The translations under genes and the position numbers were made by a program. A DNA stretch of 64,000 nucleotides. Source: Pomphorhynchus laevis. Its lineage: Eukaryota > Acanthocephala > Palaeacanthocephala > Echinorhynchida > Pomphorhynchidae. Below the pieces are notes generated by a model. The model searched no databases and had not been told where the DNA came from. It saw nothing but the letters and a program-made list of their open reading frames with translations. The stretch lies in contig WNNJ02003282.1 of NCBI GenBank assembly GCA_012934845.2, positions 1 through 64,000 of the forward strand, given 5' to 3'. How positions within the stretch are numbered: position 1 is the stretch's first letter; each line of letters starts with the position of its first letter. Shown piece by piece: positions 34,440 through 52,385 of the stretch.

Positions 34440-35395
34440 TTGACACGGAATAACAAGTATCTGTCGAACAGATCAAACATATATCTGTCGAACAAAGAAT
34501 CTGTCAAACAAAGAATCTCTCAAACAAAGAATCTGTCGAAAACTGTCGAACAGAGATTCTGTCGAAAAAATCTGTCAAAAAATAACCCTTTAAAAAAATC
34601 TGTTGAACAAAGAATATGTCAAGCGAAGAATCTGTCGAATAAAGAATCTATGGGGAAAAATCTGTCGAACAAAGAATATGCCAAGCGAAGAATCTGTATA
34701 GCAGAGAGTCTATCAAACAATCTGTCAAATAAGAGTGTTAAAAAGAATCTGTCGAACAAAGAATCTGTCAAGCGTAGAATCTGTCGGAAAAAGAATCTGT
34801 CGAATAGAGAATCTGTCGAACAAAGAATCTTAAACAAAGGATCTGTCGAATAAAGAATTTGTCAAAATAGAATATTTCGAACAAAGAATTTGTCAAACAA
34901 AGAATCTATCCAATAAAGAATCTGTCGAACAGGGAATATGTTGAACAGGGAATCTGTCGAATAAAGAATCCCATGAAATATAATATTTCGAACAATGATT
35001 CTCTCCAACAACGAATCTGTCGAACAGGTAATCTATTGAACAAAGAATCTGTCGAATAGGGAAGTTATTGAACAAAGAATCTGTCGGAAAAAGAATCTGT
35101 CGGAAAAAGAATCTGTCGGAAAAAGAATCTGTCGAATAGAGAATCTGTCGAACAAAGAATCTGTCGAATAAAGAATCTGACGAAATAGAATATTTCGAAC
35201 AATAAATCTGTCAAACAATGATCTGTCGAACAATGATCTGTCGAACAATGAATCTCTCCAACAAAGAATCTGTCTTACAATGAATCTCACCAACAACGAA
35301 TTTGTCGAAAAAAAAATCTGTCAAAAAAATAATATCTCGGAAAAATTAACTGCCGAAAAAAAAGAATCTATAAAAAAGAATGTTCGAATAGTATT
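34440..35395. repeat. 16-bp minisatellite
   Basis: About 950 bp of variants of a 16-bp unit, AATCTGTCGAACAAAG, with frequent T/C, G/A and indel changes and some higher-order copying (AATCTGTCGGAAAAAG appears in blocks at 34,780-34,800 and 35,078-35,130). It leaves long apparent frames on both strands (Asn-Leu-Ser-Asn-Lys-Glu-Ser on +, Phe-Asp-Arg-Phe on -), which are by-products of the unit. Confidence 0.9.
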
Positions 35396-36399
35396 GAATA
35401 GTATATATAGAGCAAATCATTTGATAACGCATGGCTCCCCACATTAATTTATAAAATTATTAATTTACTACATTTATCTGTAAATTTTGCATCGGCAACA
35501 ATTTACAAATAAGATTATTTAAATTTTTGATTTTCGGGGGAAAAGGAAACACATGATATTTATACTGAATGCTAATCCGCATTAAGTAATTGCATACCCC
35601 TGAAAGCTCTTTAATTGTGTCCTACTTTTCGCATATTTGTTGAAGTACTTACTTTTCATGTAAAGAAATGTAACTACATTTCACGTTGACCCAAAATATC
35701 GATTTCATTATATACCCTTGTTATAGTAACGATTCATCAAACGAATGAATCGACCTATATCCTTTAACTCATCACACCGTAAGTGCATTATATAATTAAT
35801 AGTAGTTTGTGTGTCTGTGAATGCAGTTATAAATGTTATGTAAATGTATTTATATGTTCTTAAAATTCATTTTATCACTTGCACGTTTTTAGAAAGGATA
35901 GTTTTTACTAACTAAACGACATTGGCTATCATAGTAAATTTTATATCACATGAACATTTGGGGGAAATTTCTTAAACTTTGTGTTCATTTTATCACTTGC
36001 ATGTTTTTAGAAATGATAGTTTTTATTAACTAAACGACGTTGTCTATCATAGTGAACTTTTTTTATCGCGTGTGAACATTTTATGAACATTTCATAAAAT
36101 GTACATCTTTTAACATGTAAAATACCTTTTTTAAAAGGCAAATGTTGGCATTTATACTTAATTAAAAAAATACGCATTAAGTAATGATATACTCGTGAAA
36201 GCTCTTTAGCACAGCGAAAGCTATATTTTAATAAATTGTAATCCTTATTATGGCTATTTGTTTTATCCACTAATGATATTATCATATCATTATAAATTTA
36301 TGTAAAAATAGATATATAAACAATCTTAGGATTAATTAGTTTTCTTTAAAATACAATTTCAGTATTTTGCAAATAAAATAAATACAGTACATTAGAAAT
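35396..36399. repeat. AT-rich region with diverged direct repeats
   Basis: TTCATTTTATCACTTGCACG (about 35,867) and the following 90 bp recur at about 35,984 (offset 117 bp). GCATTAAGTAATTGCATACC near 35,580 recurs, diverged, near 36,171. No gene recognised. Confidence 0.6.
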
Positions 36400-36830
36400 A
36401 TAGTGATGGTTCTCCTGCCGACTCCGCAAAACAAGCCGCGTTTCCTCGTTGCACCGTTACGCTAATTCGCTGCACGAGGAAACTCATTGCCCTTTATCTC
36501 CGGTCGACCGAACTAATTTTCGTCTCAGGAGCGGCAAAAAACCGTTGTGCTGGTGTCATTTGCTACCAGGATTTCGATGGCGATCGGAACAAACTTGCAC
36601 TGCCGCTCATCTAAGCCACTATATTTGGTACGCTTCACAAGTTTAGCATGATCAGCAACTGAACTTGCAGAATGTATTGCGCGTGCTATGTGACTGGCTT
36701 CGAAAGTGTTTAGGCATGTAAAGTTCCAAACAAGCACTCGCCCCGCCTCCCACGGCAGTGACGAAGCCCCGTCGGTCCGCTTGCCGTCGTCTCTAGTCAA
36801 ACCGACAGTTTTTACTAGAAATAACATTTG
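36400..36830. promoter_or_regulatory. GC-rich, CpG-bearing island upstream of TPI
   Basis: About 430 bp with much higher GC than its flanks and many CpGs. It includes an imperfect hairpin TTTCCTCGTTGCA/TGCACGAGGAAA (36,441-36,482). Overlapping frames of 65-100 codons on both strands carry no recognisable domain. It might be an island promoter or an unrecognised exon; it lies 1.9 kb before the TPI start. Speculative. Confidence 0.2.
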
Positions 36831-38305
36831 TTTTCCTAAACTGTTACATCTATTTGCTTTATCGAGGCATCTAGTGAATGCTAATCTAATCTACGACGTA
36901 TATTATATTTCGTATTGCCGAAATAAGGAAAACCGAACTTTAAAAGATCGCAAAAACTCCAATCTTTATTCTAAAACATTCTATTCTATTTTAATCGCTT
37001 CATAAAATACTGTGTTATAAAAAATTCTTTTTAATATTGAAATATTTCAATTTCTAATTTATTTATCGTATCTTTTTATTTATTGAGATGTTTTGAAGTA
37101 CCAGAAATTTGTTCACGCAATTAGTACAAAATATGTGGCCTTAGTTAAATGATTTGATTTCCTAAATTTTTTCGATAACTTTTTTTGAAACAAGCCAGTC
37201 GAAATAAATTATAAAATTTAAAATACCTTTTTAAATTATATTTTTATTTATTTTGTATTTTATATTTTTATGTTTGCAAAGACAAAAAATTAATGAGTAA
37301 TGATTATTTATACTTAATCCAATTTATTTTCCAAGAACGCAATAATTAAATTTAAGCAGATCAACTTAAATCTCTACTTTTAGTCTAGATAGGCTATAGA
37401 AAGAAGATAAACTTTTTTATTAGGCGCATTAGCACATCCAGAACAAAAAGTTCAAATGTGCCGTTTTGACAATAATAATGACGTAATAATGTATCAGTTT
37501 TAATCAAATAATACTATTGTATCGTATTCTTATATAAAAATAAATACGAATGAAACTAAAAATATCGAAAATGTTAAGCACAGTATTGATTAGTCAATTA
37601 TCTATTACAAATTTTTCTTTCATTAATTCATTTAGATTTAATTAATAAATTGTTTAAATTTGTTGATGAACTATATATACAAATTTAAAGTTAAAATGAA
37701 AAATTATATTCACATTTGCTCTTCGAAATATTTGTATTTAAAGTCGTTAATTGCATATAATGATGTAGTAATCCGGATCAAGACAATAAATTCTAGATGC
37801 AATGAATCTGTTTTGCTCGAGATTAATTTTAATTTTCATATGACGGTATTGAGTTACGAGTAAACATATATGTTGCTTCATCAAATTTAAAAATAAATAT
37901 TATCGAAACACATAATATCAAAAGCATTAACCACATTTTGAGAACAGTATTAACTTGCCAATACTCTTTATTAATTCACACAGTATATACATGCCAATAT
38001 ATTTAATATTCACAATATATTAAATATACATATATTATTATATTATAATAAATATATTATTATATATTAATATATTAAATATATTAAATATTTAGCTTTA
38101 ATTTGCTAAATTTGTTGTTTTTCAGCTTACTTTTTTAAATAAACTTTTAATTTTAATTTTAAATACTTAATTTGCAATTATATGATTCGTGTACATTATA
38201 CATGTTTAAGACTGTTTGTGTACTATTGCATTCATAAGTCATTTTTGTGAACTATAAAACGTGGTAAGATTTACTGCCTTAAATTTTGTTAAATATTAAA
38301 TTATA
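36831..38305. other. AT-rich stretch without a gene
   Basis: Nothing supported on either strand; a (TATTATA)-type low-complexity block lies at 38,010-38,100. Confidence 0.5.
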
Positions 38306-38520
38306 TTTTTTATTGTGACGTGTATCCATCGAAAAAAATAAAATCAGTTTTTTCATTCAAGAATTTTTGGCTATTTCGATAGTCCTTTTCAAGTATATGA
38401 CACTTGATAGTCATTTTCAAGTATATTCCACTTGAAAATGACTATTGAAATAGTCGAAAATGTCGTAACATAAAAAATAATTTTATTTTTCTTCTCGATA
38501 GCTACACGCCACAATAAAAA
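38306..38520. mobile_element. Foldback MITE, family of TTTTTATTGTG termini
   Basis: Termini TTTTTATTGTG (38,306-38,316) and CACAATAAAAA (38,510-38,520) are inverted repeats extending inward through GTGTATCCATCGA/TCGATAGCTACACG. The interior is also palindromic (GACTATTGAAATAGTCG; TTTTCAAGT/ACTTGAAAA). A shorter relative lies at 47,831-47,906. Non-coding, DNA-transposon-like. Confidence 0.7.
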
Positions 38521-38709
38521 ATAAATGATCGAATGCATCTCTAGACATCAAATTTCATCTTAAATGATTTAATTTATTGAATTGCAGATCATGTTTCTAA
38601 TGCAAATGTATAGATGCGAATGAGTTTTCGTTCAGAAACGTGATGTTTTTTTTTCAATTTTATAATCTCACTAGAACAAAACCGGTTATAAATTCATTTC
38701 TAATTGTAG

Positions 38710-45077
<6,368 letters not shown>

Positions 45078-45674
45078 CAGACGATTAGCCTTTCACTATT
45101 TTTTTATTCAAAAACGATAATTGCTTCTAGAAAGTGCTGTGTATAATTTACGAACTGATTCTCTGCAACGTATCAGCTGTGTCTTTAATGAAGAAAACGG
45201 TTCCTCTTTGATTGTTAGATAGCACTACTATTGGTTTTTCTTCAAAGTAACATTAACGGATAACATTGAGAATTAAAAATAGCTTAGTTACGCAATGTTT
45301 CTACTTTCGTAATGTGTTTCTTTTAAATCAAAGCCAAGTTATACTTTTAGATTACAGTGCATGAACAATTGCTTTACAATTTTTAATAAGTAAATAATTA
45401 ATAAGTAAATAGGCCCATTACATCTGTATACCCTTATGAGAACGATATACTTCGATTAAAAGCAAGTATGAAGACATACTTGCTTAGAATATGTACATTT
45501 CTGAAGTCTTATCCAATTATTTCCATTAGCAATTAAAGCGACTATATATTATTTATTTCCGATATTTCAACAACCTACAGGTTTCAAGAACAGTACTTGA
45601 TATTTTAAATTAATAATAATTTATTTTTCAAAATTTTTAAAAGATTCCCTCAAATGAGCCAAATTAAATGTTTC

Positions 45675-45680
45675 AATAAA
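45675..45680 (+). terminator. Candidate TPI polyadenylation signal
   Basis: AATAAA 598 bp after the TPI stop, the first canonical hexamer downstream. A shorter UTR using a variant hexamer is possible. Confidence 0.4.
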
Positions 45681-46635
45681 ACTTTTAAGTTTCGCCTTGG
45701 TTTCTTACAAATTCGCTCGTACGTTAATCGTGATAATCACAAACAGGCAGACGCTGCACGATCGACATAAAATACTATCTTGGTTTTATTTTTCTTATAA
45801 CATCGCTGGAGATGAGATTTTCCTTTGAACTTAATTTAGTTGGCATATGTTGAAGAGTATTCCATGTGCTTCTTGACCAACACTACCCGAAGAAGAAAAT
45901 ATTATTGGACTAAAATTAGTTTGTTTTACAGTAGCTACTCTTTCGCCATATTTAGTTAATTTTCTCTCGTGATATTATAATTTTAAATTAATTATATTTT
46001 TTATATTATATTATTTTTAATAATTTCTATAAACATAATGGTTACCTGCACCTGGGTTCGAGAATATGACGGCTCAAAACGAGATATTCGTTCATCACAT
46101 TTAGATTTTTCTACTTCTCGTGATATTGGAATGGATTAAATGTATTGTTAGATGAATTAGACGGAATCAGATGACTGAAAATACACCCGTCCATTAAGGA
46201 CCACTGATCAAATGTCGTAATAGAGCGCTTAAATATTACTTTTTTAAATATTAGCTTTTGAAGAATGGTTCAATCGATACTGAGCAACATATTTTTGCAA
46301 GATCATTCGCTATCCTGTATATTACGATATTATGTCTTATAGACGGTAGTCCACCTTTTTGAAATACCAGACAAATTAATAATAATTCAATAATGATTAA
46401 TAATAATTGATTATAATTATATTAAATAGTAATTAAATTAATAATAATTATAAATTAATAATATTTTTTATGTTTACAAAATAAAACATTCTTTTTACAT
46501 ATAAATGGATTACCCGCATATGGATTCCGTCACTTAAGTTAATTGTGTATCTACACAATTAGCTTAGACAGAAACGGCCGAAAGTAGAGCGTGGATCACG
46601 CAATCGTCTAGATATCGAACGAGCCCAAGTCAAAT
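45681..46635. other. Gap without a gene
   Basis: Nothing recognised on either strand; AT-rich from 45,960 to 46,500. Confidence 0.5.
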
Positions 46636-47250
46636 TCATTTTCGCTCGTATATTGAATACAGTTGATGCATAATCCGTATTATTTTTATCGTTAATGTCT
46701 TTGCTATCGTTCTGAGGGCATAATCACACATACCACCAAATCCTCCAAAGGTTGAAAAAACCATTTGAATTAATTCAAACCGCATAATGTCATGTATTCG
46801 TTCCTTATATTTGGCCATTTTCATATTTTCAATTTGTTTGTTCATTGATGAAGAGAAGTTGTTTGCGTAAGAAGATGTGAAGGAATTATATGTACCGATG
46901 TCAAAGTAGACTCGCTCGCTATCTTCAGCTAACAATCCGTGACAGACGAAGTCCAGTCGAAGGTTGTCACTACGTTCGTAGTTGTGTTCTCGATGTCCAC
47001 TGCTGAATCAATTTGCATCAATTAGCTTTCAATGGCTACGTGATTGGTAACCTTGCTAATCAAACCTACGATTTGATCTCGAACTGTGCTATGCCTGATT
47101 GTTGGAGCTCCACTGATTATTCACGACATCAAATGAATTACATCGTTCACTTGTCCACAGGGACATGGCGACTGAACACTTTTGTTGTGAGTCAATTCCG
47201 GCCACATAGTGCATTTTCAAATTCATTATGAATAATCATATATATAAATC
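46636..47250 (-). mobile_element. RLE LINE fragment (copy E)
   Basis: Minus strand: LRLDFVCHGLLAEDSERVYFD (47,000-46,900), then in the 99-residue frame 46,935-46,636 IGTYNSFTSSYA, MKMAKYKERIHD and QMVFSTFGGFGGMCD. Positions match RLDIVCSG, FFDVSVF, KNKYVERV and FSTSGGLGKEA of copy C. The upstream part to 47,250 is too decayed to read. Very diverged from the other copies, so older. Confidence 0.65.
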
Positions 47251-47830
47251 AGATGGCCTTGATTTAAGTGAATTAAAGTGTGAAACGATCAATCAGGTCG
47301 ATACTTTCTTCTCAGTTGCATATGATAGTGAGTTATGAGTGGGATCACTCTCTGCCAGACATGTTGTCGATGTGATGCTTGAGTTTATGCTTCTTCTCCA
47401 GCCGAAAGCAGCTTAATATTTCTTTTCGTCACAAATATTTCCACAAATCGCAGGTATCATAGCATACATCAAGATACTTTCGATTTCTTGGTAATGCTCT
47501 GACTGTAGTTTACAGTCAGAGCATTACCAAGAATGCTCTGACTGTGAATGCTAGAGCATTTACAGTCAGAGCATTGGGGATCTGACTGTAAATTTGACTG
47601 TACTTGGGGATCTAATCGAGCCACGTTTACTAGGTGATACAAAATATTCAACAATTCCCGTGCCTTTATGTCTATTGACGAATCTACAAACTGGCGTTAT
47701 ATAGAACCCAATATGTTAACTCTCTCGGGATATTGCAATTCTTGTATAATAAATAAAAAATAATTTATAATAATAATTTTTATTAAAATATTATAGAAAA
47801 CTGCCTACAAATGCATTCGATGGTGTAAGC
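47251..47830. repeat. Nested palindrome cluster
   Basis: A perfect 21-bp inverted repeat at 47,487-47,507 and 47,511-47,531 (3-nt loop; core AATGCTCTGACTGTA) is followed by another copy of the same core as AATGCTCTGACTGT (47,532-47,545) with its inverse at 47,562-47,575, and by partial copies to 47,610. No gene in this interval. Confidence 0.85.
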
Positions 47831-47906
47831 TTTTTATTGTGACGTAAATCCATCGAGAAGAAAAAATACAATTATTTTTTCGATGGAATACACGCCTAAT
47901 CAAAAA
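47831..47906. mobile_element. Short relative of the 38.3-kb foldback MITE
   Basis: TTTTTATTGTGACGTAAATC at 47,831, CATCGAGAAG against TTTTTTCGATGG, and a right end CACGCCTAATCAAAAA at 47,891-47,906. It matches both ends of 38,306-38,520 but lacks most of the interior. Confidence 0.65.
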
Positions 47907-50286
47907 TTGTAATTAGCATGCAAAAATGTAGATTGGAAAATATGAAACCGAAACATTTGTATATTCTTCTAATATGAAAAGAAAATTCTTTTGCCCCAAA
48001 CTTCTTTTAACTTTCTCTTAATGATATGGATCCTTTCACTTTTTAGTGGTCTAAAAACATCCACAACGATCACTTGAACATTTGCTCAGATCTTAATCAC
48101 AATTAATTGTTGTAACCTAAAACGAATTTTTAAAATTTTACAATTGCATAACCAAACATAACTCAACATTTAAGTTTACAATTTGAAGGTTTCTGTTATC
48201 TTTTAATTTTTAGTAGCCATTTACTTCTTAGAATGATTAGAGGATTCACTGATATTTCTACGTATAGTAGGAATATCAGTGGATATTTTTGTCAAAACTA
48301 CTATAAACACGATTTAAAATTCTTGTAAGTCGATCGAACGATCCGATTAACTTGTTCGTTCTGCTCGTTCGAACAAATGAACCGTAATTTCATATTTATG
48401 TCTAACCTAAATTTGGTAGTAGATTATTAATCTACAGTTGCGGACTCAAAGATAAAGATGGTCTTTCTAGGACTGGTTATTTGAACATTAATTGCTTACA
48501 GCTTATTTAATGAGATAAATGTGTACGAGGAACAATTGTAAATTGTAAATATACTACAATTGAGGTTATTAAAAAAACAAATACATGCGATTTTATTTCG
48601 TTTAATAAGCCAAGCGTAGCCGCTAAAACTAATGACTTTTTAAAAATATTATTTTGAAAATTTTTCTCCTCAACGAAACAGAATATTTTAAGATAACTCT
48701 GCTAAGATTTTCGGCATCAATAACATCACTTCCTTTTTAATCACGCTTAGCATAATTTAGTATCTTTCAACAGACATATTTTACTAATTGAATCCATAAC
48801 TTACAATTCATTCACAGCCACAACCAAAAAAGTATCCTCGATTTTCATTTTGAACATAATATGTAGAACTTTAATGATCATTCAAAATATATGAGGGCTA
48901 AAAATAAAACGGTGTACATGTTGAAATAGCATTCAAACCCGATAACACCCGTTAATGCACAATTGCTGTTTTAAAGCATAAGCCAATTATAAAAGGGTCA
49001 CGAATTGTAAAGCATCATGATGTGTATTGACATTATATAGATTGCGATATGACCAATGCGCAATGTCAAAATCCCAAATGATGGGGACACTGGACATCAG
49101 CTGATACACTTACTTTATTATGTTTTACTCATTACATGATAAATTTTACTAGGATCAATGTTTGCTCTTTATTTAAAATACCAAACCGGCTTAAATATAA
49201 TTTGGCTTGAGGATAATCGTTTTATTAGCCCTAAAATGCATTTTAATAGCAAGTACATTCAGAAACAAACTTCATCCGTCTTCAGTATCGGCAAAAGTCG
49301 TTTCGGCTAATTTGTAAAGACTGGTGGCAAACAAGAATTCTTTGTCACATTGATTGGAGATTTGTGAATTTGCCAATATTATAAAATTGTTAATCAAGAA
49401 AACGAAATTAATAGTTCGGGGATCATTTAAAACATTTTGATTTTTTAAATACCTTTTTAAAACCATTTATATCTTCTTTAAAACCTTTTAATTCACAAAC
49501 TTTATTTCGTTAATTAAATGTTCATCATCTGATAATACTGATCTGGAATTAAACTTTCTAAATTAAAAGATACATCGAAAACATAAAAGGTGAATTTTGA
49601 TGCTTCCCTTACGGCAAATTATGGCAAATTTTAATAAGCCGGGAATGGAAGCAGCCGTTTAATAAAGGTGGACGTTCATCAACCTTATAGGGTATTTTTG
49701 TTTGTGAGGTTTATTATTAGAATGCTGTAGATTTAAAATTTAAAAACTAGGAAGGATTTTTCTTATCGTGACAAGTAGTCATGCGTTACGTAATTTATAA
49801 TGTATACTACTTCGCCACCCTTATGATTGTTAGACTCACATTTGCATTGCAAACTTTAGCAACAACCCGTAGTGTTTCGTTGCATCTTCATTATCGAAAG
49901 AAAAATATTACAGTGCAAAAATATCTAGAATTTTAAATATCAGTTAAAGCAATACTGTGGTTTCGTGTACAATGTGGCTTAAAATTACTTATCGACAAAA
50001 ATGACATTTAAAGAAATCATAATATTGAGTCTATCAATCTAATAAGGCAACAATCCATTGAAATACAGCCGAATTATGATTAGGCAAATTAAATACATAA
50101 TCTGGTGGATTTCGAATTTTTGTGTAATTTATACTATACACATTCTAGAGAGCGTGATTTGTAAAAACTGACAGATCGGCCGCAAAAATAAAGATTAAAC
50201 CACGAGTTGGAGGGCTAGGATCACTCCCGATAATAGTGTAAACCCATGCTAGTTATTACCAGCAATATATAATAGTGTTATTTATT
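47907..50286. other. Long stretch without a recognised gene
   Basis: No coding or element similarity supported. One hairpin: CACTGATATTTCTAC/GTAGGAATATCAGTG (48,256-48,294, one bulge). Confidence 0.5.
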
Positions 50287-51425
50287 AGACTGGACTTTGA
50301 TTCACGACTCTTAGTTACAATGTCACTTCTAGACGACCACTTCAGCATCGAAATGTTAAAGTATCCGGTAACACTCATCAGTAGAATGAAGTGCTCACTG
50401 GCCTTTTCGGCTGCCTGTGTGACATTGTGAATAAAGGCGTTTCCGACACTTTGCTTGATTGACTGAGGCTTACGCTCTTTACCAGATCGAATTGCTGTGC
50501 GGACCATCCTTAAACACTAGACAGTTGTTGCTGAATTGTCGCTGCACTCGTTGGATTTTTAATGAATACGGCATTTATAATAGTAGTGGACGGATGTGCT
50601 GAGTAAACAACTGTCCAGGATTTCTTACGAAATACGACATTTATATAAAATGGTATTGCTTTATAGACTGGATTTTGATTCACGACTTTCAGGCACAATG
50701 TCACTTCTAGACGACCACTTCAGCATCGAAATGTTAAAGTATCCGGTAACACTCATCAGTAGAATGAAGTGCTCACTGGCCTTTTCGGCTGCCTGTGTGA
50801 CATTGTGAATAAAGGCGTTTCCGACACTTTGTTTAATTGTCTGAGGCTTACGCTCTTAACCAGATCGAATTGCTGTACTGGCTATCTTTAAACGCAAGGC
50901 AGAGGTTGTTGCTGAATTGTCGCTGCACTTGTTGGATCCTAAATGGATACGGCATGTATAAAGGTAGCGCACGGATGTGCTGAGTAAACAACGGTCCAGG
51001 ATTTCTTACGAAATTAGGTATTTATGTAAATTTGTGTTGCTTGATAGACTGGACTTCGATTCACGATTTCAGTCAGCATGTCACTTCTATACGATCACTT
51101 TAGAATCGAAATGATGAGTATTCGGAAACGCTCATAAATATAATGAAGTACTCACTGGTCGTTTCGGTTGCCTGTGTGACATTGTGAATAAAGTCGTTTC
51201 CGACTCTTTGCTTAATTGACTAAGGCTTACGCTCTTTTTCAGATTGAATTGCTGTGCGGACCATCCTTAAACACTAGGCAGAGATTGCTGCTGAATTATC
51301 GCTGCACTCGTTGGATCCTTAATGGATACGGCATGTATAATAGTAGTGCACAGATGTGCTGAGTAGACAACGATCCAGGACTTCTTACGAAATACGGCAT
51401 TTGTACTAAATGGTGTTGCTCGATT
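50287..51425. repeat. Three tandem ~378-bp units
   Basis: Units start at AGACTGGACTTTGATTC (50,287), AGACTGGATTTTGATTC (50,665) and AGACTGGACTTCGATTC (51,046), with periods of 378 and 381 bp. Units 1 and 2 are very similar; unit 3 is more diverged. Each contains a minus-strand frame with ERKPQSIKQSVGNAFIHN and HFILLMSV, also found in the TPI-intron LINE fragment at 39,549-39,384. The unit therefore probably stems from the C-terminal part of that LINE. Confidence 0.8.
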
Positions 51426-52385
51426 TTAGTTATCGGTGGTGTGAACTCGATTGCTTTACCGTATTAAATAAAATGTCTATATCAGTTAAAATTAAATGTT
51501 TTATCATTGTAGCATGCTCTAAATGAAGTAAAACGAATAAATCCCTATGAATGTTTTACTTTTTTATTACGATTTATCAGTGGGTGATACGCTCTACTAC
51601 TGCTTGTAGGGGCTGTCCTAAACAGCCACCTAATTACAATATCCCTATTAACCGGATACTGTGATACTTCAAGTTACCTACCTGATATGATTTACACTAG
51701 TGCCTAATCACACGATTCAGTGCGGAATCTCGGTATTACTATCATTCTTGAAAATAAAATTGATTAAAATTAATAATTATTGCAGATATCGTTGTGATAG
51801 ACTCCAGATAAAGAAGAATCTAGCAATCATTATGACTACCGTTTCGTAGTTATAACATCTTACTATTAGGGAATACTTCCTGTTGCTGGCCTCTAAGAGA
51901 TACCCCGAAAGGTTACCTAATAAAGATCATCATTATTGTAATACATAATATCATTATGTGTTGCTGAATAAAAACATTTCGTACTTGAAGATGACATCAG
52001 TAGCTGCCGCTTCTGATTGAGAAATTCATGATTGAAAAAATCATGAAATCTTATCCTAGCTGATTGTTGATTACCTAAATATATCGACATTTTCTACATT
52101 AAAACATAAACTTTTGTTGCAAATGATCTTATTGACTTGCTGACCCAATTACGCTTTATTTTTGTACTTAAGCAGTTCGTTATTATAGATTGTTAATTTT
52201 GTTAATTTTATATCTTAGTCGAAAATGAAATATTTTTATAAAATAAAATTTTTAATTTTAATTTTAAACTCGTTGAAAATTATGTAAACATTATATTTTT
52301 GAACAAAACAAAATCTTGATTCCTTTTTATAAGTCATACAGTAAAAAATATTCACCGATATTTTATAAAGAATTAGTATTCATAG
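51426..52385. other. Region upstream of UBA2
   Basis: No gene or element recognised. A short hairpin GGGGCTGTCCTAAACAGCC sits at about 51,609-51,627. T-rich sequence precedes the TAG|ATG of UBA2; any promoter is not evident. Confidence 0.5.

Noticed and set aside
34440-35296. Open frames of 70-137 codons in the minisatellite (both strands)
   Set aside because: They are produced by the 16-bp unit itself and show no non-repetitive protein sequence.
36449-36827. Overlapping frames in the GC-rich island as a protein gene
   Set aside because: Frames overlap on opposite strands without a recognisable domain; GC-richness alone lengthens open frames.
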